Below the pieces are notes generated by a model. The model was not told where the DNA came from, did no database searches, and saw only the letters and a program-made list of their open reading frames with translations. From Nymphaea colorata (Eukaryota > Streptophyta > Magnoliopsida > Nymphaeales > Nymphaeaceae), in contig NC_045143.1 of NCBI RefSeq assembly GCF_008831285.2, positions 9,001,503 to 9,061,502 on the forward strand: a stretch of DNA of 60,000 nucleotides, given 5' to 3'. Within the stretch, counting starts at the first letter, position 1, and each line of letters starts with the position of its first letter. Of this stretch, positions 32,816-45,700 are shown piece by piece. The translations under genes and the position numbers were made by a program.

Positions 32816-34395
32816 ATGGCTCACGGTGGCTATGGTGGGAAGCGCGGTGCAGCCCAACGGCGGCCCATCAGCAAGCGTGCGAGAGGTCTCGGCCCACAGA
32901 AGGAGCAGCACAAGTCTAAGAAGAAGCTCAAGCCCGTCTCTCTCAAGAACCAAATCCGTTCCGTCGAACGCATCCTTCTCCGTAAGGTTCGTCTAAAACT
33001 CTGTTTCCATCGCTCCCATCTTCTCATTCTTTTCCGACATTACCAAAAGGGTCATCTTCATGGCGAAGTCCTTGTTGGGTTTTTTTAGGTTGGCTTTTCA
33101 TGTATACTACGGTTTCATTTATTTGTATCTTCTAGGTTTAGGGTTTAAGGTTCTTTTTTCTCAATTTGTTGTAAATTGTGGATTGTCTTCGTATTCAATT
33201 TGTATAAAAGTTAGTCTTGGAGTATGATTATGGCTGATGGTGGTTGTTTCATTATGTTTGATGGGAGAATTGAATAAAAGGATACAGTTATGTGTTCATG
33301 GATTAATTACATTCCAAAACAGCAATTATTCCTTGTGGTTATTTGGTCAAACAATTATGGATGTTGACTAAATATGTTGCTGGTTCTTGGTGTGTTGATA
33401 TGATGTTTGGATACTTGCTCCGTGTTTTGAGTCTGCGTGAAGATTTGATAAGCTAAATTTCTGCTACTCTCTGACTTCATCTCTTCACTTTTCTTCTTTG
33501 GGTCACATTGATTTGTTATAGGATCTTCCAATAGAAGTCAAGAATGCTCAAGAAAAGAGATTGGAGGAACTGAAAGCGAAGCAGGAGATTCAGAACCGTT
33601 CTGCAGTAGAGCGGAAATTATCATTACGGTACCGTAGAGTAAAATTTTTCGGTACGGCTTTGTGTTTGCTGAATCGGCTCATCTTCTTTTGCTTCATGTA
33701 TGAAATCTCGAGGAATCTTTATGCTCATGCAGTTTATTTTCTTTTTCATGATGGTTGGGCCATTTCTTATATGAAACAGAGAGAAGGAAAATTGAGAGAA
33801 GCATACGGCGTTTGGAGAAACTTCAAAGATCAGCTGATCCTACCATGCAGAGAACAGTCTCTGAACAACTTTCCCAGTTGAGGGAAGACCTAGAATATGT
33901 TAGAGTGAGTTTCGTATCATGTGAATTATAAGATATCACATTGATGTACTTGGGAAAGAAACTTACTTTTCCTAGAATACTTTTATGTTGTCTTTGGAAG
34001 TTATTGTTTTTGATAACTATGATATGAAATGTGTAACAATGTTTCTGAAAAACTTGAAAGATCATATGTTTTATGTTGCATTTGGAAGTTATCAGTTTCT
34101 TTGGTACCTATGATATTAAATGGTGTGTTTGCTGATGATTTTAAATAATTTGAATTTATACTTGCGTTTTGCAATGTATTTTTACTAAAAACTATGTTTT
34201 GGATTGAATCAGTTAATGAAAAAATTGAGGTTTCACCATCGGTTTTTTTCTGCGATCTCAACTATAAAACAATCCCGTACAGAAGATAAATATGAGTCTT
34301 CTACAAACCAGAAGATGGCAAACACATAAATAAAAAATATTTGCTGTAGGCTGTAGCAATTTCATTGGGACCTAACCAAGAGGTCTGTGGATCAG

Positions 34396-34481
<86 letters not shown>

Positions 34482-36551
34482 ACAATTATGTCCTAACATC
34501 TGTAAATATGATAACTCACACAACTCTCTCATAGAGCTGTCTAGTTTGTTATCTATGTATTGTCAGAATCCGTTTCCAACACACACACACACATGTGCAT
34601 AATTATATAAATTGACTATTCATCCTTAATAGTAATCGTTAAGCATTGCATCCTCTAAGTTTCTAATAGCATGCTCTTTCAATTTTGTGTTTGTATTTCT
34701 ATATAGGGAGAGTTCACTTTTTTGTGTTGTACTTTTGGTTGCTGAAAGTGTCTTTTCTCTGAGCAAGAGAAAGGAAAAAACGGAGAAGGAAAGTAACTTT
34801 TACATAAAAAATTTCTGTTGACATTTTTTTACATTTAAACTACAGTTCTTCCCCAAGACAGAAAAGTATGTTTCTTTATTTATGGGAGGCGACAATCCAG
34901 AGATAGTTGAGAAGAGGAATAGAATGCGCAAGCTGATAAAAGCCAATCTCCTAGCTGCTGCTGCGAGTGGAAAGGATATAGAAGGTTGTGTTCAATTTTT
35001 GACTGGATATTGTAGCTATGCCTACATCTGGTTTACATTATCACCTTTAATTGTCTTTTGTTCATCACATTCTATTTTTGCATCTTTCAAAGCCCTGGCA
35101 TTGAGAACTTGCACTCGTGTACAGAAACTGGAAGTGACGAAGATGGTCCCTTGGATGTCAGTGAAGATGATTTTTTCTTGAGTGGGAGTTCCAGCGATGA
35201 GGTAGAAGCCGATGATGAATGGACAGATAAGAGTACCAGGTACTTGTCGCTTTCTCCCAGTATATTCCATTTGGGATGTCTTGGGAGGCTAGCCCAGCTT
35301 AGTTTTACTGACAAAAATGATTTTATCCTTTTCTTTTTTTAAGTTTTCCTTTGAATTCTTTAACTGGACTACCAGTTTGGATTTAGTGGCTTAATTGTGA
35401 TGAATGGAAGTTTCTTTGAGATGTAAAATAATAATAGATTTGCCATTGCATACGCTGTTGAATGGTGTAACAGTTACAAATTAACAAAGAATTGGAATTG
35501 CTTCTTGATTATTATAATAGTCTGAAATGTGTGTCACATCGATATTGAAAAAACTCCTTCTTAAGAGAACAGCGAAGGCATTAGTAGTGGCAGTAGACAA
35601 GGAAAAAGTTGAGATGGATTTTCTTGCCTAAATTTGCTCCAAGAATGTTTACATCTGCACATACTGCATCTTCTACATTTTCTAAATGGATCTCTCTAGA
35701 TATTTGTTAAAATCAGCAATTGAATTGGTGATGTGTGCTAGTTTAAATCTTATGTAACTTCTTCAAGATTCATTCTGCTCTGTTCTAGGTATAATAAGTT
35801 TAAGTGGTTTGGCTTTGGAGTTTGGATATTCTGGAGGCCTCACTAAAGTTTCATATCCTCCACATGTAGATTGCCTGTAAATTTATTCAACATCCTTCTG
35901 GATGCGTGCAGCTAATATCTAACAAATAAATGTGACTCACACCTTCTTGATGCAAGTCATCAATCTGATATTCTACTTATTTGAAACAAACTTCAAGAAC
36001 TGGTTCAGTTTTGCACCATTAGCCTTGTGTGCGATGTGAATCCTTGATCAAGCGATCTCTATTTTGGGTTTTTCTACTTCCTCCTGGCTATAAGTTTTTT
36101 TTTCTTAACATGGCGTCTCTCTATCTTTTCTGGTATGTGCAGAGGACATGCTTCAAGCACTTCAGGCAAAGCAACTTCTGGCATGTCGAGTGATGAAAAG
36201 AATCAGGTTAGTTAATAGGTTCATTTAAATTGTATTCTTCTATGAATAGGAGTATCTTACTTCCTTGTTTCATTTTTACAGAAACAAATTGCTGCACGGG
36301 CTCTAATGCCTCCGCCAAGGTCTCATTCAGCGAATGGTAACAGTTTTTTGTGTTCATCAAGCAAGGATGCTTCCCTGGAAAAAGTTGTGCTCCCCTCATC
36401 CAGTAATGGTTTACACAGTAGGAACCTTCCTTCCAGTAGTGGGGCATCCTGGAAAACCACCACAGGCACTAGTAGCAACCTCAGTTCAAACTCCGATGCT
36501 CATAAGCCTAGAAGAAAACGTCGCCCTAAGAAGAAAAAGAAACAAATCTGA
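32816..36551 (+). CDS. EFG1: rRNA-processing protein EFG1 (DUF2361 family)
   Basis: Seven exons: 32816-32986, 33522-33651, 33780-33904, 34846-34984, 35125-35239, 36143-36206, 36282-36551 (TGA), 337 residues. The N-terminus is basic ([19 protein letters not shown]). The EFG1 core follows: [34 protein letters not shown] with a coiled-coil look, then [12 protein letters not shown]. An acidic serine-rich segment ([16 protein letters not shown]) and a lysine/arginine-rich tail ([11 protein letters not shown]), a likely nucleolar signal, complete it. In yeast Efg1 works in the nucleolus on 18S rRNA maturation in the 90S pre-ribosome. The acceptor at 35124 was chosen because it gives the family-like reading IEETGSDED; the acceptor suggested by the longer open frame would break the phase. 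The start is the first ATG in frame. Intron 3 carries a long (TA)n tract. Confidence 0.88.
34397..34479. repeat. (TA)n microsatellite, about 41 units
   Basis: Uninterrupted TA repeat within intron 3 of EFG1. A short (CA)n follows at about 34578-34593. Confidence 0.97.
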
Positions 36552-39500
36552 TGTTCTGTAATCTGTAAGTTGGGTACAGTGTAATCAATGTTTCCACACC
36601 CTAATTAATGTTCCATGGGTATTGATTTCCTCCTATTTGAATATGGATGCAGTTTTGCTTTACATATCCTGTAAGTGATTTTCTTTTCTTCGTCCTGTCA
36701 TTTGTCCCTGACTGAATCACCTCTTGGATTCTTTTCTTCTTTTTTTTTCATACACCTCCGTAGAAGGAGAAAAAAAAGAGCTTGATATGGATCCATGATC
36801 ATTTTGTCCTGGAACTTCTTGTAGATGGGGGAAAAAGGCTTCTGTTTGATTTAGTGGTATCTGGTGCAAGCTAACTTCCAGTTGTAGAGGATGTTTTTGG
36901 ATAAAATTTGGTATTTTTTCCCTTTCAAGTAAGCTCACTGAAAAATTTTTGTTCCACCCTCGAGTGGAGAGGGTGATCGAGGACCATGTTTTACCAAAGA
37001 AAAATAGCTTTGTCTGATTGACGCATGAACAGAAGACAAAAGTTTTCCAGCATGTCGAATTGGTCGACGGGTGGTGGTTATGCCTTTCTGTTTGTCGTCC
37101 AATATAAAACTTAGGCAGAGGAATCGGATGGGATGGCCAAGATTTGCCTTTGGGTTGACCTTTCGTCAGGCAAAGGCCCTTCAGTTTCCTCCTTCCCGAT
37201 ATGTTCCTGGAACGATGGTTGATTCATATTAACCCTTCTGAAGTTTAGATGTCAATGTGTAAAAATGGATGTGCTATGAAGTAAGGTATTCTGCCATGCC
37301 GTCCGGAGGTTGAACACATAGGCAGCTCTCATCTAGCAGCATTTCGGGAAAAGGTTAGCTTACAATTCAACCCGCCACCAAGAGGATGGGTCAAAGTGAA
37401 TTGCTTTGGAAGGTTTAGGGGCAGATGGAGAGTACGTGACAGAGTAGTCAAAAGTGCACCTGTTCACCCACCCCTTCCATAAGGCCAGGCCACTTTAGCG
37501 CTCAAGTCAAAAAATAATTTTTTTTTTCCTTGTCATTTTAACTTTCATCTGGTTTTTTCTTATATATATATATCCTTCTCCTTCTTCTTCTTCTTCTTTC
37601 TTTCTGTTATTTACTGTTTTTAGGTCTGCCTGACCCTTTTTGGTCTACCACTTAGCCCGCCAAGTGCTTTTGGCCACTAAATACTCATTTACAGGACGGT
37701 ATACTTAATACTAGAGAAGACACTAAGGTGTGGCAAGGAGAGCATGCATGGAAGGATGGACAAGAAGGATTCATATTTGGCAGGAAACAGATACTGGTTG
37801 CTTTTGATAGTGGAAACTTCAAGAAAATAGTTGGCAGTAACGTTAAGAAATTCTGTGTGTAACCCCTTAACTCCCTATGGCAATTCTCTTACAGTAAGGG
37901 AGTTTTTATTCCTTGGGTTTGCTCCATCTTCCACTTGGAAAATGATCTCACAGCTAATGAAACCACGCCATAAATGTCCAAAGGTAGACTGCTTTCAACT
38001 CGGAGGTTTCCAGGGAAACCAAACCAGAAATGTAATCTTGTGGTTGACTTGTACATAAGTTGCTGAAAGGTTTTACTACGAGTGAATCTGGATCAGATAT
38101 CGGGCTGAATTGCTTCAAACAAGTTGGACGTGGCAAAAAAATTTATCATTCGATTAAAAGATCTGGAACTTAAGAAATGACGTCCGGTCGATTTCAGATT
38201 TGTTTCCAAAAAAATTTTCGAACAGACATGGATATGGATTCCAATTCATTTTTAAATAAATGTCTAACATCCAAGATCAGTAGGTTTTGAGAGTCAGTTG
38301 TTAAAATATCATAATGTGTTTCTGATTTGGTTTATGTAAAAAGTGGGACTGGATTCGGATGTAAAAATAAAAGTCAGGTTAGGATCACATTCGGATGGGA
38401 GATAGTCTTTTTCATTCATATTCAAATCCAAATTGGAATATGAACATGTAAACATCTGATAAATTAGATATGAGACAAGATCTATCTTATTGGAATCGTA
38501 ACGTCAAGAGTTCAATAGTAAAAGAGTTTTCTTAAATCGAGATTGTTTACTTGAACAGATGAAGCAAAATTCTTCCTAAAGCTGAATACTAGGAAGGCTA
38601 CAGTGCAAGAGCTAACATAAAATTAATCTTTTTTCAAATTCCAGAAGAAATTATAAGTTACAGAAATTGTTGAAGCATTTAAAATCCCAACTACATTATC
38701 TGACACAACGTACATTTGCTCTGAAATTCTTACTGTATTTATGTAGGCATATTGAAAAAATTGACACAATTTACAATTTTAATTGACCTTTTCTAAATGG
38801 AAGGGTATACCTAAGAATTTCGAAGAAAGACTTCCAAAAAAGCTCCACAGCAGTCTCATTTCAATGCGGTTCCAACTTCTGCCATGGAATGCTTAGGTTT
38901 GAATGTTTGTTTCGTTTAATAGCTTCAATTACAAAAAAAAAAAGTAAAATGGAAGAAATTCAAACTTAAATGCATTTTTTTTTATTGCACTACCAAATAG
39001 TTGAACGCTTCAGTATAAAACTTTTGCTTATAATACAAAAAAACTTGCATAAATACATGAAATACTTGTCATCAATTTAAGGGTGGCTAACCTGCGTCGT
39101 ACCCACATATCATTTTAATCTCTCACCGAAATAATGAGAGGGCTTACTAGTGATATGATTACTATGTTCCGTATGTTCGAACTCCGAGGGCTTTGCTGAT
39201 CATATGGGCCTAACTTTTTCTTTGTTATTTAAAAGTAATTTAAGACGCGTAAATCTTCGCTTGGTACTTGGACTTCCGAGTCTGATTCTAAATAGATCGA
39301 TCTAGCAAAAAATTTGGATCATTGTTAGAAATGAAGAATCAATAGTTTTCAGTCTAAAACCTTATCTCACATTTTAAAGACAAAATAATAGATAATAGAC
39401 AGACCCGCAAGAAATCAGCTCACATTGAATCGAACGCACTAAATATTTCTGGAACAAAATTTTCACTTAAAATGCAAGACATTTGTATTCTTATGTTCGA

Positions 39501-39589
39501 AAAATGGGCTGACTTAGGTTCATTCTATTTAGTCTGTCTTCCCAACATTATATTATGCACATCGCATCAGTTGTCTAACGAAGAAAGCA
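36552..39589. other. Intergenic between EFG1 and the mannosidase gene
   Basis: EFG1 3' UTR is likely in the first 150 bp. The rest is AT-rich with a (TA)n(TTC)n simple repeat at about 37561-37606. Short ORFs (such as 37831-38058) match no family I recognise. The mannosidase promoter must lie near the right end, but I see no clear TATA box. Confidence 0.5.
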
Positions 39590-39740
39590 ATGGAGACGCA
39601 TTTTCAATCGAGAGCGAGGAAGGGGATGATGGAGGGGCTTCTCCGCCGGATCGTCGTGTTCTCCGCAATTTTTTCGATATCTTTCCTGAGCGTCCATGGG
39701 GACAGCGTCACTCCTTCCGAAGCAAGGCGACTCAGAGACG

Positions 39741-39774
<34 letters not shown>

Positions 39775-42700
39775 CGCTCGCTCTCTCTGCTGGCGCGAGT
39801 GTATCTTGCACGAGGGATCGACCTTTTCTTTGTTGGGGGCTATAGAGTGCTGTATTCTTTATAATTTGGTTTTGTTGGTAGTTCAAAGTTGTTATTTTGG
39901 TAGTGGCGGTGCTGCTCTCAGTTGCTTCTTTGGCGTTTGATCCGTGTTACCAAATTGCGGTTTGAACCACTGATTTCAAATATATGCCATATAACCTTTT
40001 GGTCTTGCGTTCATTAGAGAAACCACAGTTCTGCTAATCTGTATGTGAATTTTTTTACAATTTATGTTTGCGTCCGGGTACTTGTCTTTCTGTGAACAGC
40101 TGGTTGCTGAAGCGTTTGTTCGTTTTTCTGAAAGGTTAGAGATATGTTTTATCATGCCTTTGATGGATACATGCAACACGCTTTTCCCCTTGACGAATTG
40201 AGACCGTTAAGCTGCGGAGGAGAGGACTCTCTTGGTGGTTATGCTTTAACCCTTGTAAGATTTCGTGCAATTAGTTTCTAATGAAAAGTGGCTATTTTCT
40301 GATAATAACTCTAGCTCGTCGTTGGTGATATGGAGCAGGTTGATTCCTTGGACACGTTAGTGCTACTTGGTGATCGTGAACGGTTTTCCTTTGCAGTAGA
40401 GTGGCTGGGCAAGAATCTGCGTTTTGACATTGTTAGTATCAGTTCTAGGAATCAAGCTTAATAGTTTGTAACTGTGTATTATAGTACCTGGTAGCAGCTC
40501 ATTTTATGGCAATTTGCTTTCTTAGCGGATGTTCTTCTATGAGTCTATCTATATCCAACAGATGCTGACTTGTCATTGACATATTGAAGTTTCACAATTT
40601 GTTTGCTATTGCCACATTATGCTTCTGAAAACCATATTTACGATTGTGAAATATGGGCTTTTAAAATGTATAACACACCCTAGTAAACTTGAGCAATGTA
40701 CATTAGGCCAATGCTCAGCGGCAGTTGGGGTCGATTATTTATATCACTGTTGTTTTTTGCTGCTGCAGACTTAATGCTCATCCACTTATTTTTTTTAGTT
40801 CCTTTCCTACTGGCTTACTGATAGCATGTTTTGCAGGACAAGACAGTTTCTGTTTTCGAGACCACCATCCGTGTTCTTGGTGGTTTGCTTTCAGCCCATC
40901 ATTTTGCGAGTGATGATGCCACAGTATGCACGTTTGTACTTTTCTTTTCTGCTATTTCTTTTGCTTGAGTTGAATATTCATGTTTTTAGTACAATTGAAT
41001 TTCATACTTTTTACACAACTGTCAGACCTAGGGGTGCACTAAGGAAGTGCTGGTGATGACTGACGAGTGTTTATGACTTTTATCTGTATTTTTACCTTTT
41101 TATCAAGCATGCTGATAGAACCCCTGCTTATATTCCTTCCTTCTTGCTTTTATTTGTATCCTTGGATCTGATTTGTAAAAGCCTTTCCACAGGGGATGAA
41201 GATTCCTTCTTACAATGACGAGCTACTACATTTATCTGAAGATTTGGCTACAAGATTGCTTCCTGCATTTGAAACTCCCACAGGTTTTTTTCTGGCCTCT
41301 TTTTATGCAATTGTTTTATGGAGCATGTCGTCAAAAAGCATTGCTTTGTTATGGAAGTACCCAAGTAGCATAAATAACAGTTACATGTTCAAAGATTAAA
41401 TATTGACAATCAAAATAATTTCTGTTTACGATTTATGTTTCCTTAACAATATAATGTATTTCACCCTTATTTGAAGTGATACATTAGGTGCTTGCTTACT
41501 GTCAATCCTTCACCTAACTATTATTCTTTTGACTCGATGAAAGAATGGAGAATTCTTTTTATTTCCTTGTAGAAAGAAGATTCAATAGAGGAGTAACTGC
41601 TCCTGAGTCCTGGGCATTGTTTTTTCTTCATTTATCCTGCTTTCTACTCCTGCTTCCCACTTATGCAGTTATTGGATATAGAATCTAAAAGCATTGAAGC
41701 ATTACATGGTACATTTACCATGTGGCAATTAGAAACCTGGACAAGTAACCTGCTTAGACACTTGGTTGGGATGTCGACATTGTGAAGTCTGGTCACTCAA
41801 GTCATGTTTGGTACCAAAATATTGAGTCCAATCACAAAATTGGGTTTGACTTAGTTTAGTCATGGAGTTGGGTTTTGCGTTTCGAATGAATGGATACTTG
41901 TTCCAATTACAAAATTGGGTTGGACTTAGTTCAGATATGGAGTTGGGTTTTGTGTTTCGAGATGAATCCAAATGGATACTTGTTGGCAGCTAAAATATAT
42001 GTTAGGACTCAAACTCAAAATAGGTGAAAAAATATTCACAACAATCTCGATTCTCAACTCCTAATAATTTATCCACTAATTGTCATGTCTCATAGTCAAT
42101 TTGCAGTGCGTCTTGGTTTGGATTTTGTATTTTTTGAAGGGTCAGATTTCAATCCGAGTCTGAAATGAAAATTAAACTGATTGCTTGGGCTTGGTAATGC
42201 CTATGTCCAACTTGAGTCCAAATCTTTTACATTCCTAACACTGGTCAACAACGAGACAGCCTAGGCCAAATACATGCACTAGACATTTCTCAGCTCAAAT
42301 GGAGGAAGAAGCTGATAATCATGTTCATATCAGAAGGATGTGTGTTGCTACAGAGCGACTTCGACTACTGAAAATAAGTGGTTCTTTAAATGCCAAATAA
42401 AGATTGGGAAAACTATCTGAGCATTCTTGCCACACTAATAGTTTCTGTTGTCTCTCCATGTAAGAATTATTTTTCCTAAGACGTAATTCTCTTCTTTGGC
42501 AAGTATACAAGATATGCTAAACAATTTCCTGTCTAGTTACTGAGTTGTGCAAGTTTTAATTGACTAGAGCTATAGCTGCCTTTCCAAAAGGGTTAATGGC
42601 TTACCATCTGATAATCTTTTATACGAATTTTGCAGGAATTCCATATGGATCAGTCAATCTGCTCCATGGGGTTGATAAATATGAAAGCAAGGTAAGACTT

Positions 42701-45700
42701 TCTTTGTTGATGTTTTTTTTTTTTTTTTTTGCTTTTTATGCCAGAAAAAACCTATGCATGGTTTGCTCACAGGTCTTGTGTATTTAGTTGACTGCTCCAG
42801 TATAATCTCCATTTAGCTAATATTTGGCGTAAAATAGAAATTTAATTTTCTGATTTATATTTACATTTCTATTTTTTGCTTTCCAAAAGTTCTAAAATCT
42901 AATTTGTTTAATAACCTTGAAAAGTATAGTGTTTAAAAGAACCTGAAGAACCAGAAAATTATCTCAGTTTCAACCAGAAAAATATCTAAGTTTCAAGCTT
43001 TCTTTTGTTTGGATATGTTTGAAATTCCAGAATTTCTTTTTGTGTGTAGCTCGTTTCCACTGACAGTGTATCAACAAAATCTTCTCATTTTCAAAAAACT
43101 TTCTCTTGGAGCATTTTTATCATGTTTCTTTGTATTCAAGGTAGCCTAGCAAAATAGCAAATACAAATCTTAAATCCCACAAATCCTGGTCAACTTGGGC
43201 ATCTGGAGAAGTTATTAAAAAATTCAAAAGCAGTTAAATTAGTTGGGAAAGTGAGTTCTCAAGAATTTTCAAGAGAAGAGTAGTGAAGAGGGCCCCTTAT
43301 TTGATAGGGCTCAAAGAAGATAGGGAGAGTTAGTGTACAAAAGTTGCTAGCTTGGCCACTTAAGTTCATGTGGTTGCCAAGGGCTTGTGCAATCTCTGAC
43401 AGAATATGAGATCTTAGCCAACTTTGGTGTTCTGAGCAAAGTTGTGAATCTCAAGGGTCATATGTGCGAAAATAAAGGGTGCACTAGTTCCATCCTTTGT
43501 TGTCAACCTAGCAATTAGTCGCCTGACAGTCTGACTAGCCAACCTAACAATGACTAGTCGACTGTTCCACAATTATCTAGTCGGCTGGGTTATGGTTCAT
43601 AACCAGTTGATTAATTAGGTCGAGTTTTTTTTTGGGTCTTAGGCTTATTTGTCTGTTTTTTTTCTTTTTGTGTTTGCTGTTTACCACAGCCACAAATATA
43701 GTTTGCAGGTTTTTGTCCTGGTGGCTTTTCTCGAGTATTTTGGGTAGATTGTTTTTGTTAGGAAATCTGTGGATTTTCCCCAAGAAAAAAGAAAAAATTC
43801 TAAATAAATGAAAGTTAAATAAATAGAAAACTGAAAGGAAGACATAAACTAAGTAACAACATGTGTAAGAACATGTTAGTTAAACAAGTAATATGCGACT
43901 TGAATAATAATTAATAAACAAGTGAATAACTAGCAAATAAAATGGAATGAATAACAATTAACTACTAACAACTAGATAATCATATGCACCACAAGTTATT
44001 CATAGAAAGCTCTTTGCATTTCATGCATACATGCATGTAATATATATGTGTGCGTTGGGAAACCAGCTGCATCATCTCATTAATGAGTCTAGAACCTCTA
44101 CTAATGCCCTTCGTATATTATTAGAATTAATTTGTTGTGAATTACTCATAAATCTGCCTTAAGTTGCATCATCAAGGTCTCATAAGCAAGGGAACAATCA
44201 CTGGCATCAGTATCACAAAAATAAATAGATAATTTGAGTGAATAATTTGAATGGGAGGATGTCATGATATACTGAAAAAGCAAGGGGTTCATAGTTCATA
44301 CATCTAACTGTGATGTTGAGAAAATGTTAGGAAAATCTCGTGAGCAGCCCTGGTTTTGAGGCTTTTTAGAGTATCTTATTGTTTCCATTTTTTTGATAGT
44401 TTTACGATGTTTTCATTTTTTTCTCTTAAAATTTTCCATTTTCCAGATAACATCAACTGCTGGTGGTGGCACGTTAACTTTAGAGTTTGGCATTCTTAGT
44501 CGTTTGACAGGCAACCCTGGTAATCAATATATTTTTATGTTTTTTTTTGTAGATTTAGGCATTTAGCTATGGTTTAACTAGTATAATTTGTCTCTTTCTT
44601 TGTTGAGGAAATAGATCTCTAGCCATTTCAGTTGGATTATTTTGAGCTATTCATTAACATGAATGAATTTGTTTTTGTTTCACATGTTGCTGGATATCTT
44701 TAGCATGTGGTCTACACTGTACTATTCTTAAAATTTGAAAGCAATTCTGTTGATGAATTTGTCTAGTCAACTTTTTCGAGGATCATATATCCTGGTAAAA
44801 AGAGACACAATTTCTCATTTAAGCTCTTCAGATTTGGATGATATTTGCTTGGAATGGTGGCTGCAGTTTTTGAGAAAGTGACGAAAAATGCTGTCCGTGG
44901 GATATGGGCTCGACGCTCTGAACTTAACCTAGTTGGTGCTCACATCAATGTTTTCACTGGAGAATGGACACAAAAGGTAGTTGTGTTACTGGCCTTGCTC
45001 CAAATAGTCAAACAGTTTTTTTCTATGCTTGGAAGCTAGAGAGTAGCAGTATCGACTGATTGTGGATGTGTATGCCATTTCACATTTTTAAGTTGGTTTC
45101 TATATGGAACGGAAAAAGAGAAATTTTCAGGACATAAATACAGTCTTCGAAAGGTATCTTATCTGGGTTTTCCTTTTGTGAAGCATGTCTTATGAGCGGG
45201 CACTGTAAATTTTCTTCTTGCTGTTAATTTGTGCTCTTTTTCTTTGAGGCTCTTATGTTCATATATGTAGAACAATAACTTATTGCAATTTTGTGGTAAT
45301 TTTTCTACTGGGCACTAGTAGTTTATAAATTTCTGCAGTTACTCTCTACCTACTTATAGGATCATGATATTCATTGATCATATATCTGGTTATACGTGAC
45401 CAAGACATCAACTATGTCACTTTTGCTGCAGTTACTGATAGATGCTGTATTGTGATCTGTGATTTACTCTCCATACATTATTTGTCAAAGAAGTTCTTGA
45501 AGTAAAATGACTTAAACTTTTGATTTTTCAATGCAGTTGAACTGTATCTGTATGAGGAAGTTAATTGATGGAAATATGTTGAGCATACTATTTGTGTGCA
45601 TACATACAAACAGAGTCATGATGATGTGATTAAATGAGATCTGTTCCCAAATTGTTTCGTAAAAGTAAAATTGCAACAACTATGGTGGTTTGCATACTTA

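Noticed and set aside
34387-34602. 71-codon ORF
   Set aside because: It is the translation of the (TA)n tract (repeated IY) and has no meaning as a gene.
39472-39864. 130-codon plus-strand ORF over the mannosidase start
   Set aside because: It overlaps exon 1 in another frame and its C-terminal half translates the CT microsatellite.
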